64,000 nucleotides of DNA, from positions 17,382,694-17,446,693 of the forward strand of contig BRKX01000014.1 in the NCBI GenBank assembly GCA_026008535.1, given 5' to 3'. The translations under genes and the position numbers were made by a program. How positions within the stretch are numbered: position 1 is the first letter of the stretch; every line of letters starts with the position of its first letter. The DNA comes from Perilla frutescens. Lineage: Eukaryota; Streptophyta; Magnoliopsida; Lamiales; Lamiaceae. The notes beneath the pieces were generated by a model. That model saw only the letters and a list, made by a program, of their open reading frames with translations. It did not search any database and was not told where the DNA came from. Shown piece after piece: positions 33,792 to 46,969 of this stretch.

Positions 33792-35945
33792 TGATGATAT
33801 GAAATAACTGAAATTAAAACATGCAGTGCAGTCACAAACACTTTTAGGATAAATAGTATATAATCGAAAACCTCACAAAAATTATATACTTTTCCACCGA
33901 CACTTTAAAAACATCTTTTATAAGCCACGATAGTGTGGACGTTTATAAAATTCATTTTTAAATATGTTAAACCTTTAATTTGCCTCTAGTTGAGTTTCCT
34001 TACAACAAGCAAATTAATAGCCCGATAATAATCACGGTCATGTAATCGTCTAACTGATAAGCCACAATCGTGTGGACGTTTATCAATAAATTACATCTAA
34101 GTGTGCACACCATTATCTTTGCACCAAGATCACCATTCAAATTTAACCGCTCCAGATAGAGAAGTCAGTTAGTTCTAATAGTGTTCAAACAGGAAAGTTA
34201 GCTCCGGAACAGGGCTTGGGTCGCTGCCCCCTTCACCGCGCCTCGCCGAAAATCCCAGCTCCAATTAGGGTTTCGGGACGTGAACCGGTGAACCTTCCTT
34301 CTTGGTGTTGAACCACTTTCCTTCTTTGAGTTGATCTCTGATCTTTATTCAATACAGACTATTAATTCCAAAAGAAAAAAATCTAATATTGCTAGAATAA
34401 AAATTACAACTAAAAAACTCGGTCTAACAACTTTATATCTATTACATTAAAATAACGTAAAATAAAACCTAGACCTAATCCATGGATTTTCTCATGGATT
34501 AAAATCATGTAGCCAAACCGGCATACGGCCAACATTCATTCAACATAAACATACATCACATAAAATAAAGGAGCCATGATAGTTGGTAAACTTGCAAACA
34601 AACACAGTCTACAAATTCAACAATCATGTATTATATGATCCACATAAAATAACATATGATATCTATGCATGAATATTAAATATCCAATTTTACAATTAAT
34701 TAAAATAATTAATTCGATAATATCCACAAGATAAAAATTGAAAATTAAAATAATTATCCACCAATTTTTAACTTGTATTTTTTCGAAAATAATCTTGAAA
34801 TAAATATGGAAATTAATTATAATTATCCACTAAATTTATTTAATATTTTCAAACCACCCTAATTAAATAATAATTGGATATATTGATATAAATCAAAAAT
34901 CTAATCCAAATATTATCCATAAGAATCAAAATCTTTAAGGATAAGGTTTGGAGATTTGATCCACTCCAAAATCTTCCAAATCATATCCAAATTCAAATTC
35001 TTATCACAATTGGATTTTGATAATTATTTGTACATATCCAAAAATCACCTTATCCAATTTTAATCAATAAATTTAAAAAATTACAAGAAAAATAAATCTG
35101 GAAATTTGATCCATTTCAAATTCTTCCAAATTTAAAATTCTATTTTCAAATCTATCTAGATTAAAATTAGGTAAATTAAGATATACATCAAATAATATCA
35201 AATCTTAATCCAACAACCAAAATTTTCAAACCACCTTAATAATTAAATATGAAAATTTAATTTTTATCAAAATCTTCTCCAATTTAATATATTAAAATAA
35301 AAAATTACCACCATTTATCACATTTGGAAATTTTGACATTAATCAAAAAACTATTCCAAATAAATAGTGTAGGTTTCGAAAATTACAAGAATTAAAAATC
35401 TGGAAATTTTGATCCACTTCAAAAATTACCAAATTTAAAATTCTAATTTCAAACCTATCCACATTAGAATTAGATAACTTTTGATATACACCAAAAATTA
35501 CCTATCCTAATTCTAATCAACTAAATTTTCGAACCATTACCAAAATAAATCTGGAAATTTTGATCTTGATAAAAAATTCATCCAAATTTAATTCTAGGTT
35601 TCGAAAATATAGTACACAAAATTAGGGAATAACACATCAAAATTCAAAAATTTTGACCTCCAAATTTTCGAACACTATGAAATAAAATCTGAAAATTTGA
35701 AGATCATCAAATATCATCCCAAATCCTTATTCCATAGTGACCGAAAATTCTATACAACTCAAAACCAGAATTTTCGAATTCAATCAAAAATTCTTCCAAG
35801 TTTTGAATACCATAAAACCGAAATACATGCACAATTAAATCTGAAAATTTAAATATCATAAATTCATCATCAAATTTAATTATATATATCGAAATTATGC
35901 CTGGATTAATCCTAGAAGAGTGCCAAAACCCGCTCTAATACCAGT
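33792..35945 (-). other. Copia-2 leader between primer site and gag
   Basis: About 2.15 kb of non-coding DNA. The primer-binding site on the minus strand is TGGTATTAGAGC (35932-35943), one mismatch from the initiator tRNA-Met complement. Most of 34600-35900 is AT-rich, with a motif like AAATCTGGAAATTTTGATC recurring many times. A GC-richer island lies at about 34205-34310. Two small hairpins of the form CCAC-ATAGT/ATCGT-GTGG occur near 33930 and 34060. Confidence 0.75.
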
Positions 35946-36588
35946 TGTTGGGATTTTTTCGAATTAAACCACTGCAGGATCTATTGGTTGTTCATTAATC
36001 CATGTTCATGCAAATCATATTTTTATGACACATGCATGTTTTATCACGCCAAGCACAAAACCATGTAAAACGAATCTAATAAAGCGGAAGACATAGATTC
36101 GAATTACTTACAATTGTCAGACGATCTGAGGACAAGATTACATGACTAATCTTGTTGTTGAATAAACACAAAACTGGCGCCACTTATCTCCACAAAATCG
36201 ACCACATACAGATTCTACTCCAAGATCTTCTGTTGTATTCCCGGACTGTATCTAGATTCAGAGTGGGCTGAAATCTACTAGATAGGTTTGTGAAATCTGT
36301 GGATAACTTTGAGAGACAAAGAGGGGCTGATTTCAAGTGCTGAAATTTTCGAACACACCTCCTCTATTTATAGGGGAGGTGGCCGAAAATATTTCTCCCA
36401 ACCCTACTGGGTTTGGGCCTCTATCTCAAGTTCAATATCCAGTCCACTATCAGTCAATTGGGCTACAACAGGAATCTAGAAGAATATTAAATTGGCCCAC
36501 TAATTTATTTAATATCCAATATCAAATAAACTTAGGATATAATTAAATAAATTAAGTTTTACTTTTATTCCACTAAAGAAGTAAAACT
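35946..36588 (-). repeat. 5' LTR of copia-2, first part (interrupted)
   Basis: It begins (plus reading) TGTTGGGATTTTTTCG and is nearly identical to 28334 onward until GTAAAACT at 36588, where copia-3 is inserted. The last five bases AAACT (36584-36588) are the duplication. Confidence 0.93.
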
Positions 36589-38011
36589 TGTTGGGGTTTT
36601 TTCGAATTGAACCACCACGAGATCTAATTGGAAGTTCATTAATCCTAATGTCATGTAGATCATAAATTCATGCATCTCATATGTTTTAATTAACCGAGTT
36701 TAATTAACATGCAAATCCGGTTTAAACGATTCTACTAAAGCGGAAACATAGAATCGAAAAACGACTTATAAATTAAACGACGGGTGGAGGACAAGATTAA
36801 AGATCTAATCTTGTTGTTGTGTACGATGATGATTGGCGCCCCACAATGATATTCCACTCCTTGATCTTCTGTTGTATTCCCGGACTGAATCTAGTTTCAG
36901 GGTGGGCTGAAATCTACTAGATCGGTATGGAATCTGTGGAGATAAAGAGAACACAAGAGGGGCTGATTATTCTTCTCAAAATTTCGTCCCCCACCTCCCT
37001 ATTTATAGGGGAGGTGGTCGAAATTTCAGTGTCCCAACCCTACTGGGTTTGGGCCTCTATCCCTTTTTCTATCTCCAGTTCATTAAAGTCATGTTGGGCT
37101 ACAACAGGGATCTAGAAGAATATTAAATTGGCCTGCTAATTTATTTAATTTCCAATATCCAATAAACTTAGGATATTATTAAATAAATTAAGTATTATTT
37201 TTATTCCACTAAAGAAATAATACTGACCTACCAATTTAATACATATTTCTAAATATGCTTTCTCCTTTAGTCCAGCCATTCCCCGCGTTTAAGATATAAT
37301 GCCCATTAATTAATTATGTAAGCTTCTGACAGCTATAATTAATTAATAGCTTATCCTTGAGTAGTACCACACAAGCTTTACTCATGCACGGAATAAATTC
37401 CACCTGCAGGGTTTCAGCATGAACTTGCATTTCCTCAAGGGGACACCATCAAACTGGCGCACCAGGACACGGTGCCCCTACATATTGCACAACCCATCAT
37501 AAGTGTAAATGTCACAACCTAAGATATCGAGATTATTGATCCTACGAAAGAATCTCACCCTTTGATAAATCAAAGCTGCAAACACTACACGTATATGTCC
37601 GCCAACATATAGGGGTTAAGAACCCGAACTCTGTGGATTCTTATTCTCTCATTTAAGGTCAGAATAGAGAATAGAATCCTAAGTAGATCCACCTCAATAC
37701 AATTTCCCGTGTATTAGAATAATCAGTTAGTCAAGACAAACTAACTATCAGATTATTCTACGGCGTACCGATAGCAGGTTCAGTGACATCTAAACCGTGA
37801 GCCTTTTAATACATTTCAAGGAACCGATGATATGATCTAACCATGTGTTTACCCACACCATATCATCTACAATGTAAGTATAGTGAACATGCATATAAAT
37901 ATAACAATTTAAATGCAAACAGTGACTGCAATAGTATTCATTCTATATCATCATAAAACCATTATTAATAATGTATACAAAAGACAGGTCTTCTAGTATA
38001 CAAAACCAACA
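36589..38011 (-). repeat. 3' LTR of copia-3
   Basis: On the minus strand it starts TGTTGGTTTTGTATAC at 38011, next to the polypurine tract AAGTGGGAGAT, and ends CCCCAACA at 36589. By eye there are some 25-30 differences from the 5' LTR, so the insertion is fairly recent but not new. Confidence 0.94.
36991..37017 (-). promoter_or_regulatory. TATA box in a perfect hairpin, copia-3 3' LTR
   Basis: CCACCTCCC (36991-36999) and its inverse GGGAGGTGG (37009-37017) flank TATTTATAG, which on the minus strand gives the TATA box TATAAATA. The same arrangement is in the other copia-3 LTR at 44922-44948 and, with a shorter left arm, in both copia-2 LTRs. Confidence 0.7.
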
Positions 38012-38086
38012 ATCTCCCACTTATACTTGAAGCATGTCTTTCAAATATAAAACAAACTGGCAAACTCTCCAACTCTAACTAAAATC

Positions 38087-41000
38087 TCAAACGGCAACCC
38101 CGGGTCTGCATCTCACTCCCATTTTCTCCACGTGACTGTAGAAGGTCTTAGCCGGAAGGCTCTTCATGAATGGATCAGCTAAATTGTCCACTGATGCAAT
38201 CTTGACCACTGCCACATCTCCTCTCTTAACGATTTCTCGTATAATATGGTACTTTCTCTCTATGTGTTTACTTGCCTTATGGGCTCTGGGTTCCTTCGAA
38301 TTTGCCACTGCACCCGAGTTATCACAATATACCGTGATACTCTTAGGCAAATCAGGAACCACGCTCAAGTCCAACAAGAAGCTCTTAAGCCAGAAGGCCT
38401 CTTTTGCAGCCTCAGAGGCAGCTACATATTCAGCCTTCATGGTGGAATTCGCAATGCATTTCTGCTTTATGCTCCTCCATGCAATGGCTCCGCCTCCCAA
38501 GGTAAACACATAGCCTGAGGTAGATTTACTCTGATCTTTATCGGATTGAAAATCTGAGTCCGTGTAACCCAAAGGCACTAGACTATCAAAGCGGTACACC
38601 AGCATATAATCTCGAGTCCTTTTTAGGTACTTGAGTATATTCTTAACCGCAGTCCAGTGACCTTGTCCAGGGTTAGACTGATATCTGCTTACCATGCCGA
38701 CTGCATAGCATATATCAGGTCTAGTGCATAGCATAGCATACATAAGGCTTCCCACAGCCAAAGCATATGGAACGCCCTTCATCTCATCTATCTCAACCTG
38801 TGTGTGGGGACACATATCCTTGGATAGATGAATTCCATGCCTGAAAGGTATAAAACCTTTCTTGGAATCCTGCATGTTAAACCTAGCTAGCACTGTGTCG
38901 ATATATATCGCCTGAGATAAGCACAACATCATTTTCTGGCGATCTCAAATTATCTTGATGCCAAGGACGTGTCCAGCTTCTCCCAGATCTTTCATATCGA
39001 ACTGCTTGGACAACCACACCCTTATGTTAGATAATACTTTCTTACTGTTTCCAATAAGTAGGATATCATCAACATATAGCATGAGGAAAGCCACCACGTT
39101 TCCGTCACTCTTCTTGTACACACAGCACTCATCCGGACATTGCACGAATCTATATGACTAGATAACCTCGTCAAACCGGATGTTCCAAGACCTTGACGCC
39201 TGCTTAAGTCCATAAATGGATCTCTTAAGCTTGCACACTAAGTGCTCTTGGCCTTTAGCAATGAAACCCTCTGGTTGCTTCATGTGGATGTTTTCCTCAA
39301 GACTTCCATTCAGGAAAGCCGTCTTGACATCCATCTGCCAAATCTCATAATCCAAATGAGCGGCAATAGACAAGAGAATCCGGATTGACTTAAGCATGGC
39401 TACCGGCGAAAAGGTTTCCTCATAATCGATCCCTTCTTTCTGAGTGTACCCTTTTGCCACCAATCTTGCCTTGAACGTTTCAACCTTCCCGTCAGCTCCT
39501 CTCTTGCGTTTGTAAACCCACTTACACCCAATGGGTTTTACCCCATCTTGTGGTTCTACAAGCTCCCAGACTTGATTGTGATCCATAGATCCAATCTCAG
39601 ACTCCATTGCAATTTTCCAAGAGTCTGCATCTTTGTCTTGGATTGCTTCGTCGTAGGTCCTGGGATCCAATTCATTTAGTCCTTCAGGGAAATCCGAAGA
39701 TTCACCCAAACCAATGAATCTGTCAGGTTGGCGTACAACCCTCCCACTGCGATGAGGCAGTTCCTGTACTTCTGTGATACGTTGTGCAGTAATTTGTGGT
39801 TCCTCTTCTTATACTATTGGTGTCAGATTCGAATTTTCCCCTCGAAGTTCCTCGAGTACTATCTCACTTCTTGGCTTGTGATTTATTACATAGTCTTCCT
39901 CTAAGAATCGAGCATTGGTACTCACAATGATCTTCTGATCCTTAGGACTATAAAATAAACCACCTTTCGTTCCTTTTGGATATCCAACAAACAATCTAAC
40001 ATCCGTACGTGGTGCCAGCTTATCAGCTTCCTTATCCAGCACATGTGCTGGACTACCCCAAATCCGAAAATGTCCAAGACTGGGCTTTCGTCCAGTCCAA
40101 AGTTTTGTGGGCGTAGATGGGACTGATTTTGATGGAACCACATTCAGAATATAGGCTGCCGTTTCCAGGGCATATCCCCAGAATGAAATAGGCAGATCTG
40201 AATAGCTCATCATCGATCTAACCATCTCTAACAATGTTCTGTTCCTTCTCTCCGCCACGCCGTTCTGCTGTGGTGTTCCCGGCGCAGTCAACTGGGATGT
40301 AATCCCATTCTCTGCTAAGTAGTCCCTAAATTCATTCGAGAGGTACTCACCACCATGATCAGACCGTAGTGATTTGATACTTTTACCTGTACATTTTTCC
40401 ACTTCCGCTCTGAATTCTTTGAAAGTCTCAAAGGATTCTGACTTGCGGCGTAACAGGTATATGTATCCATACCTTGAGTAATCATCAATGAACATGATAA
40501 AATACTCATACCCTCCTCGAGCCTGAACTGACATAGGGCCACATAAGTCAGAGTGAATCAAATCTAGTACCTCTTCAGATCTATTCCCTTTATCCTTAAA
40601 GGGTCGCTTGGTCATTTTACCTTCCAAACAGGATTCACACAAAGGGAACGATTCTAGGACCAATGAAGACAAGGGCCCATCGTTTACTAGTCTTTGTATC
40701 CGTTTAAGGTTAATATGGCCGAGCCTAAGATGCCAAAGATAGGTTTGATTCATTTCCGAAGGTTCTTTTCGTTTGTTAGGGTTTATGACCGATGTATTCA
40801 GTAAATGCATTTGCGTAGCGTTTTGCATAGGATTAAGTAAATAAAGATGTCCATCCAATGTGCCTGAACAGATAAAACGTTTATCACTAAAGATAACAAC
40901 CTTGTTATCAAAAGAAACAGAATATCCATCCATAAAAAGTTTAGAAACTGAAATCAAGTTTCGCCTAAAACCAGGCACATAAAGACAATCCTTTAAAACT

Positions 41001-42040
41001 AAAATCCTATCACTACTAAAAGATAAGGTTACGTCTCCCACTGCAACTGCCGCCACTTTCGTAGCATTGCCCATGTAGACTGAAATCTCTCCATCACTCA
41101 GCTGTCTTTTTGCCAGGAACCCCTGTAAAGACATGCAAACATGATCAGTAGCTCCAGTATCTACTACCCATGACTGAGTAGAACGAGTAGCTAAACATGT
41201 TTCAATGATGAGAGATTAAGACGTACCCTTTTTCTTCTTCTTGTTAGGACAATCCGCCTTCCAGTGACCTGGTTGGCCGCACTTGAAACATTTTGTCTTT
41301 GACTTAAATTCCTCGGGAGGAATCTTAGTCTTAGACTTCTTCACCTTAGGCGTCCCCTCTGCAGCTTTCTTGGGTGCGTTCTTCTTCTTCCTTTTAGTAC
41401 CGGAAGAAGACGCCCTATTTTCAGCTAGGTGTGCCTCCGGATTTCCTTTTTGAAGTAACTCAGCCGCCTGAAGATCCATGAGCAGTTCAGTCAGGCTGAC
41501 ATCCCTTTTAATCATGTTAAAGTTCAGCCTGAACTGCTCAAACCTCGAGGACAGGCTATGCAGAACAATGTCGATTTGAGAATCGCCATCCAGCTCTCCA
41601 CCCAAGGTCTCGATCTCAGCCAGATACCCCATCATCGTGAGAACGTGATCCCTAACAGGTGTGGAGTCAGACATTCTCGCATCCATTAGTTTCTTCATCA
41701 CCAAATGGCGTGCTGAGCGGTTCTAATGACCGAAGAGCTGCCTAAGGTTGTACATGATATCATAAGCAGTTTTCATAGGTTCATGCTGATGTTGCAACAC
41801 ATTCGACATAGATGCCAGAATGTAACAGCGCGCCACCTCATTGGACCTAACCCACTTATCATATGCAACCTTTTGGGCTTCGTCAGAACCCTCATTTGGC
41901 TTCTGGGGACATACTTCTTCAAGTACGAACTTGTGTCCTTCCGCAGTGAGAACAAGATTAAGGTTTTGAATCCAATCATTGTAATTTTCACCGATTAACT
42001 TATTTTCTTTGAGAATAGTGGACAGGTTGGAGAGTGCCAT
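38087..42040 (-). pseudogene. Copia-3 gag-pol polyprotein, one frame with five stop codons
   Basis: A single frame of 1318 codons runs from ATG 42040 to 38087. Order: gag with zinc knuckle CFKCGQPGHWKADC (about 41250-41290); protease DTGATDHVC (about 41150-41175); GAG-pre-integrase LWHLRLGHINLKR ... CESC; integrase core with DDYSRYG, SDHGGEY and PQQNGVAERRN (about 40500-40230); RT with YVDD at 39065-39076; RNase H (DSDFQS, STMKAEY, YCDNSGAVANS) near 38550-38290. In-frame stops lie at 41723 (TAG), 41216 (TAA), 39809 (TAA), 39158 (TAG) and 38945 (TGA), lowest base given. No frameshift separates the segments, which is unusual preservation for this window. Confidence 0.9.
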
Positions 42041-44519
42041 GATGATATAGAATAACTGAAAAGTAAACATGCAGTACAGTCACAAACTTTAGGATACTCA
42101 CATATAATCGTATACCTCAAAAAATTATATGTAATCCACCGACATTTTAAAAATATTTCTTATAAGCCACGTTAGTGTGGACGTTTATAAAATTCATCCT
42201 TAAACAGGTAAAACCACCTTTAATTTACCTCCAGTCAAATTTCTTTATGACAAGTAAATTAATAGTCAGAAATAATCACGGTCGTGTAACCTTCCAATTA
42301 ATAAGCCACATTAGTGTGGACGTTTATTAATAAATTACACCTAAGTGTGAACACCATCATCTTAGCACCAAGTCCACTATTTCGAACTCCCTGCTCCAGT
42401 TGGAGGAGTCAGTTTGTTCTAGTAGTGTTCTACAGCTATCTTGATAAAGAAGTTTAACTTCTAGAGATAACAGTGATATGACACATCCGTTATGGAGGAA
42501 GACCTATTGTCAACTCGCATGTCAATCACATCTTAATTAAACCAGATTAATGGAGACCCTTTGAGATTTCTACATACTTTGGTATGAATCTCTCCCACTT
42601 AGTTATTTAAGATTGAGGTTTCATTTTATCCCATTGTAAAACATGCAAACATCACATAAAAGGATAAAACACCATTGCATGCTTCAAACAACATAATAAG
42701 CAATAATAATAAAAACCAACTATCATGGCTTATATCTCATGTTGCTGAATGAGATAAAACTAGAAAGTCAGCTCCGGAAACTCGGGCATGGCCGCCGCCC
42801 TTATCACTGTGCCTCGCCGAAAACCTAGCTCCAATTAGGATTTCGGGACGTGAATCAGTGATACTTCCTTTCTTGAGCTGTACTACTCTCCTTCTTTGAG
42901 TTGATCTTCAAACTTTATTCAATATAGAATATCTATTCCTTAGAGGAAAAAACTAATATATCTAGAATAAAATTACAACTCAATAACTTGGTCTAACAGT
43001 TTTATTTCTATTACATTAAAACAACATAAAATAAAACCTAGACCTAATCCATGGATTTTCTCATGGATTAAAATCACGTAGCCAAACCGGCATACGGCCC
43101 ATCATACATCCAACATAAATTAAAACATACATCACATAATTAAGGAGCCATGATAGTCGGTAACCCTGCAAACAAGTCAGTCTACAAATCCAACAATCAC
43201 AATTACATGATTAGCATAAAATAACATATGATATCCAAACATGACATATTAAATAATATTTGAATTTTACAATTAATAAAATTAATTAATTCGATATTAT
43301 CCACAAGATAAAAATTAGAAATTAAAATAATTATCCACCAATTTAAATCTTGTTAAATTTCAAAAATATATCTTAAAATAAATCTGGAAATTATTTATAA
43401 TTATCCACCAAATTTATTTAATATTTTCTAACCACCCTAATTAAATAATAATTGGATATATTGATATAAATCAAAAATCTAATCCAAATATTATCCATAA
43501 GAATCTAAATCTTCAAGGATAAGGTTTGGAGATTTGATTCCAATCCAAAATCTTCCAAAACTTATCCAAATTTAAAATCTTATCACAATTGGATTTTGAT
43601 AATTTATTTGTATATATCCAAAATCACCTTATCCAATTTTAATACAAGATTTTCAAAAATAATCAAATAATAAATTTGGAAATTTGATCCACTTCAAATT
43701 CTTCCAAATTTAATATTATATTTTCAAATCTATCTAGATTAAAATTAGGCAAATTAAGATATACATCAAATAACATCAAATCTTTAATCCAACAACCAAA
43801 TTTTCGATCCACCCTAATAAATAAATCTGAAAATTTGATTTTCATCAAAATCTATTCCAAATTAATTTATTAAAACCAAAAATTAACCTATATTTAACAT
43901 TTGGAAATTTTGACATTAATCAAAAAACTTATTCCAAATAATATAGTGTAGGTTTCGAAAATTACAAGAAAAATAAATCTGGAAATTTTGATCCACTTCA
44001 AAAATTACCAAATTCTAATTTCAAACCTATCTAGATTAGAATTAGGCAATCTTTGATATACATCAAAAATCACCAAATCTAAATATAATACTTCAGAATT
44101 TTCGAACCACACTATCAAATAAATCTAGAATTTTAATTTTCATTAAAATCTTCTCCAAATTATTTTAATAGTACCGAAAATTCAATATACAAAATTAGGG
44201 AACTTTAAACATCAAATTTCAAAAAATTTGATTCCAAATTTTCGATCACCATCATAAAATAAATCTGGAAATTTGAAGAACATCAAATGTCATCCCAAAT
44301 TTAATTTTATGACTATCGAAAATTCTTAGAACATCAAAACTAAAATTTTCGAATTGCATCAAAAATTATCCAAGTTTTGAACACAACCAATTCGAAATAC
44401 ATCAACATATAAATCTGAAAATTTAAGCAACATAAATATTTCATCAAATTTATACATATATTTCGAATTAATCCTAGGATTAAATCTAGAACAGTGCCAA
44501 AACCCGCTCTGATACCAGT
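42041..44519 (-). other. Copia-3 leader between primer site and gag
   Basis: About 2.5 kb non-coding and AT-rich. It contains the primer site at 44506-44517 (minus strand), many diverged repeats of an AAATCTGGAAATTTTGATC-like motif between 43300 and 44450, and a GC-richer island near 42770-42870 homologous to one in copia-2. Confidence 0.8.
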
Positions 44520-45942
44520 TGTTGGGGTTTTTTCGAATTGAACCACCGCATGATCTAATTGGATGTTCATTAATCCTAATATCATGTAGATCATAAATTC
44601 ATGCATCTCATATGTTTTAATTAACCGAGTTTAATTAACATGCAAATCCGGTTTAAACGATTCTACTAAAGCGGAAACATAGAATCGAAAAACGACTTAC
44701 AAATTAAATGACGGGTGGAGGACAAGATTAAAGATCTAATCTTGTTGTTGTGTATGATGATGATTGGCGCCCCACAATGATATTCCACTCCTTGATCTTC
44801 TGTTGTATTCCCGGACTAAATCTAGTGTCAGGGTGCGCTGAAATCTACTAGATCGGTATGGAATCTGTGGAGATAAAGAGAACACAAGAGGGGCTGATTA
44901 TTCTTCTCAAAATTTCGTCCCCCACCTCCCTATTTATAGGGGAGGTGGTCAAATTTTCAGTGTCCCAACCCTACTGGGTTTGGGCCTCTATCCCTTTTTC
45001 TATCTCCAGTCCATTAAAGTCATATTGGGCTACAACATGGATCTAGAAGAATATTAAATTGGCCTGCTAATTTATTTAATTTCCAATATCCAATAAACTT
45101 AGGATATTATTAAATAAATTAAGTATTATTTTTATTCCACTAAAGAAATAATACTGACCTACCAATTTAATACATATTTCTGAATATGTTTTCTCCTTTA
45201 GTCCAGCCATTCCCAGCGTTTAAGATATAATGCCCATTAATTAATTATGTAAGCTTCTGACAGCTATAATTAATTAATAGCTTATCCTTGAGTAGTACCA
45301 CACAAGCTTTACTCATGCACGGAATAAATTCCACCTGCAGGGTTTCAGCATGAACTTGCATTTCCTCAAGGGGACACCATCAAACTGGCGCACCAGGACA
45401 CGATGCCCCTACATATTGCACAACCCATCATAAGTGTAAATGTCACAACCCAAGATATCGAGATTATTGATCCTACGAAAGAATCTCACCCTTTGATAAA
45501 TCAAAGCTGCAAACGCTACACGTATATGTCCGCCAACATATAGGGGTTAAGAACCCGAACTCTGTGGATTCTTATTCTCTCATTTAAGGTCAGAATAGAG
45601 AATAGAATCCTAAGTAGATCCACCTCAATACACTTGCCCGTGTATTAGAATAATCAGTTAGTCAAGACAAACTAACTATCAGATTATTCTACGGCGTACC
45701 GATAACAGGTTCAGTGCCATCTAAACCGTGAGCCTTTTAATACATTTCAAGGAACCGATGATATGATCTAACCATGTGTTTACCCACACCATATCATCTA
45801 CAATGTAAGTATAGTGAACATACATATAAATATAACAATTTAAATGCAAACAGTGACTGCAATAGTATTCATTCTATATCATCATAAAACCATTATTAAT
45901 AATGTATACAAAAGATAGGTCTTCTAGTATACAAAACCAACA
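44520..45942 (-). repeat. 5' LTR of copia-3
   Basis: It aligns end to end with 36589-38011 with no length difference. It ends (plus reading) in AAAACCAACA, followed by the duplicated AAACT and the rest of the copia-2 LTR. The TATA hairpin is at 44922-44948. Confidence 0.94.
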
Positions 45943-45947
45943 AAACT

Positions 45948-46738
45948 AACCTACCAATTTAATACATATTTTCGAATATGCTTTCTCCTTTAGTCCAGCC
46001 ATTCTCCGTGTTTAAGATATAATGTTCATTAATTAATTATGTCATCCTCTGACAGCTATAATTAATTAATATCTAAAACTTTGAGTAGTATCACACAAGC
46101 TTTACCATTTAAGGAATAAATTCCACCTGCAGGGTTTCAACATGAACTTGTGTTTCCTTAAGTGAACATCATCAACCTGGCGCACTAAGACACGGTGCTC
46201 ATGCATGCTGCTCGACACATCATGCATACACTGTTATTATCCAAGATATCGAGTTTATTGATCTACGAAAAGATCTCACCCATTGATAAATTAAAGTAAC
46301 AAACAATGCATACATATGCTCGTAAATATCACATGAGTTCAAAACCCGAACTCTGTGGATCTTTATTCTCTCACTAACTGAGTCAGAGACAGAGAATAGT
46401 ATCCTATCATGATCCTCCTCAATATACTAACAAGTGTACTAGAATAATCAGTTAGTCAAGATAAACTAACTTATCAGATTATTCTACGGTATATCGATGG
46501 TGTGTTCAAGACCATCTAAGCCGTGAGCTCTTTAATACATTACAAGGTTCTAATGATATGATCTTACCATGTGAGTCTCCACACCATATCGTCTACAATG
46601 TAAGTATATGTAACATTGCATAGAACAATTATAGAACATAATCTAAATGCAAACAGTGACTGCAATAACTTTCATTTCATATCATCATATCATTAGAAAA
46701 GTATACAAAGACAAGTCTTCCAGTATACAAAACTAACA
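45948..46738 (-). repeat. 5' LTR of copia-2, remaining part
   Basis: It resumes at AACCTACCAATTTAATACAT and continues colinear with about 28976-29766 of the 3' LTR, ending AAAACTAACA at 46738. Together with 35946-36588 it restores the full LTR length of about 1.43 kb. Confidence 0.93.
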
Positions 46739-46969
46739 TTTTGCCTTTATTGTTGTGTTCAACCATGTGCGCGCCATAATTGGTACGCTTCTTCTTCGAA
46801 ACCGTGCAAATGTTTGGACATGTGCCCTAATTTATCACAATTGAAGCATTGCCGTTGAACCTCGTCATTGACTTCTTTCTCTTATCAACTTGATACGGGT
46901 GCTTTCTCTTGTTGCTATTTGATGATCCACCACATTCAATCAAGTTAGCTAGGTCTCAATTAGGACTCT
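46739..46969 (-). pseudogene. Copia-1 gag fragment with zinc knuckle
   Basis: The minus-strand sequence encodes CFNCDKLGHMSKHLH near 46800-46860, a CCHC-type zinc knuckle whose last Cys is replaced by His. Basic residues flank it. The position between copia-2 and Athila-2, and the order relative to 28230-28333 and 11838, show that it belongs to copia-1. Confidence 0.72.

Larger units (their letters stand above)
36589..45942 (-). mobile_element. Copia-3: young, nearly complete Ty1/copia element, inactive by stops
   Basis: It has two LTRs of 1423 bp each (36589-38011, 44520-45942), with a perfect 5-bp duplication AAACT (36584-36588, 45943-45947) inside the copia-2 5' LTR. The primer site TGGTATCAGAGC (minus strand, 44506-44517) matches the initiator tRNA-Met complement fully. 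The coding frame is uninterrupted by frameshifts. It is the most recent copia insertion here. Confidence 0.95.
28334..46738 (-). mobile_element. Copia-2: Ty1/copia retrotransposon, inactive, containing copia-3
   Basis: LTRs are at 28334-29766 and 35946-36588 plus 45948-46738. Without copia-3 the element is about 9.05 kb. Flanks TTTTA (28329-28333) and TTTTG (46739-46743) give a 4/5 duplication, and copia-1 gag resumes on the far side. The primer site (minus strand, 35932-35943) and domain order gag, protease, integrase, RT, RNase H identify Ty1/copia. The closest relative in the window is copia-3. Confidence 0.9.

Noticed and set aside
33925..34085. Small CCAC/GTGG hairpins as a riboswitch or terminator
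   Set aside because: They are short, repeated in the copia leader, and have no known regulatory family match; better seen as leader repeats.
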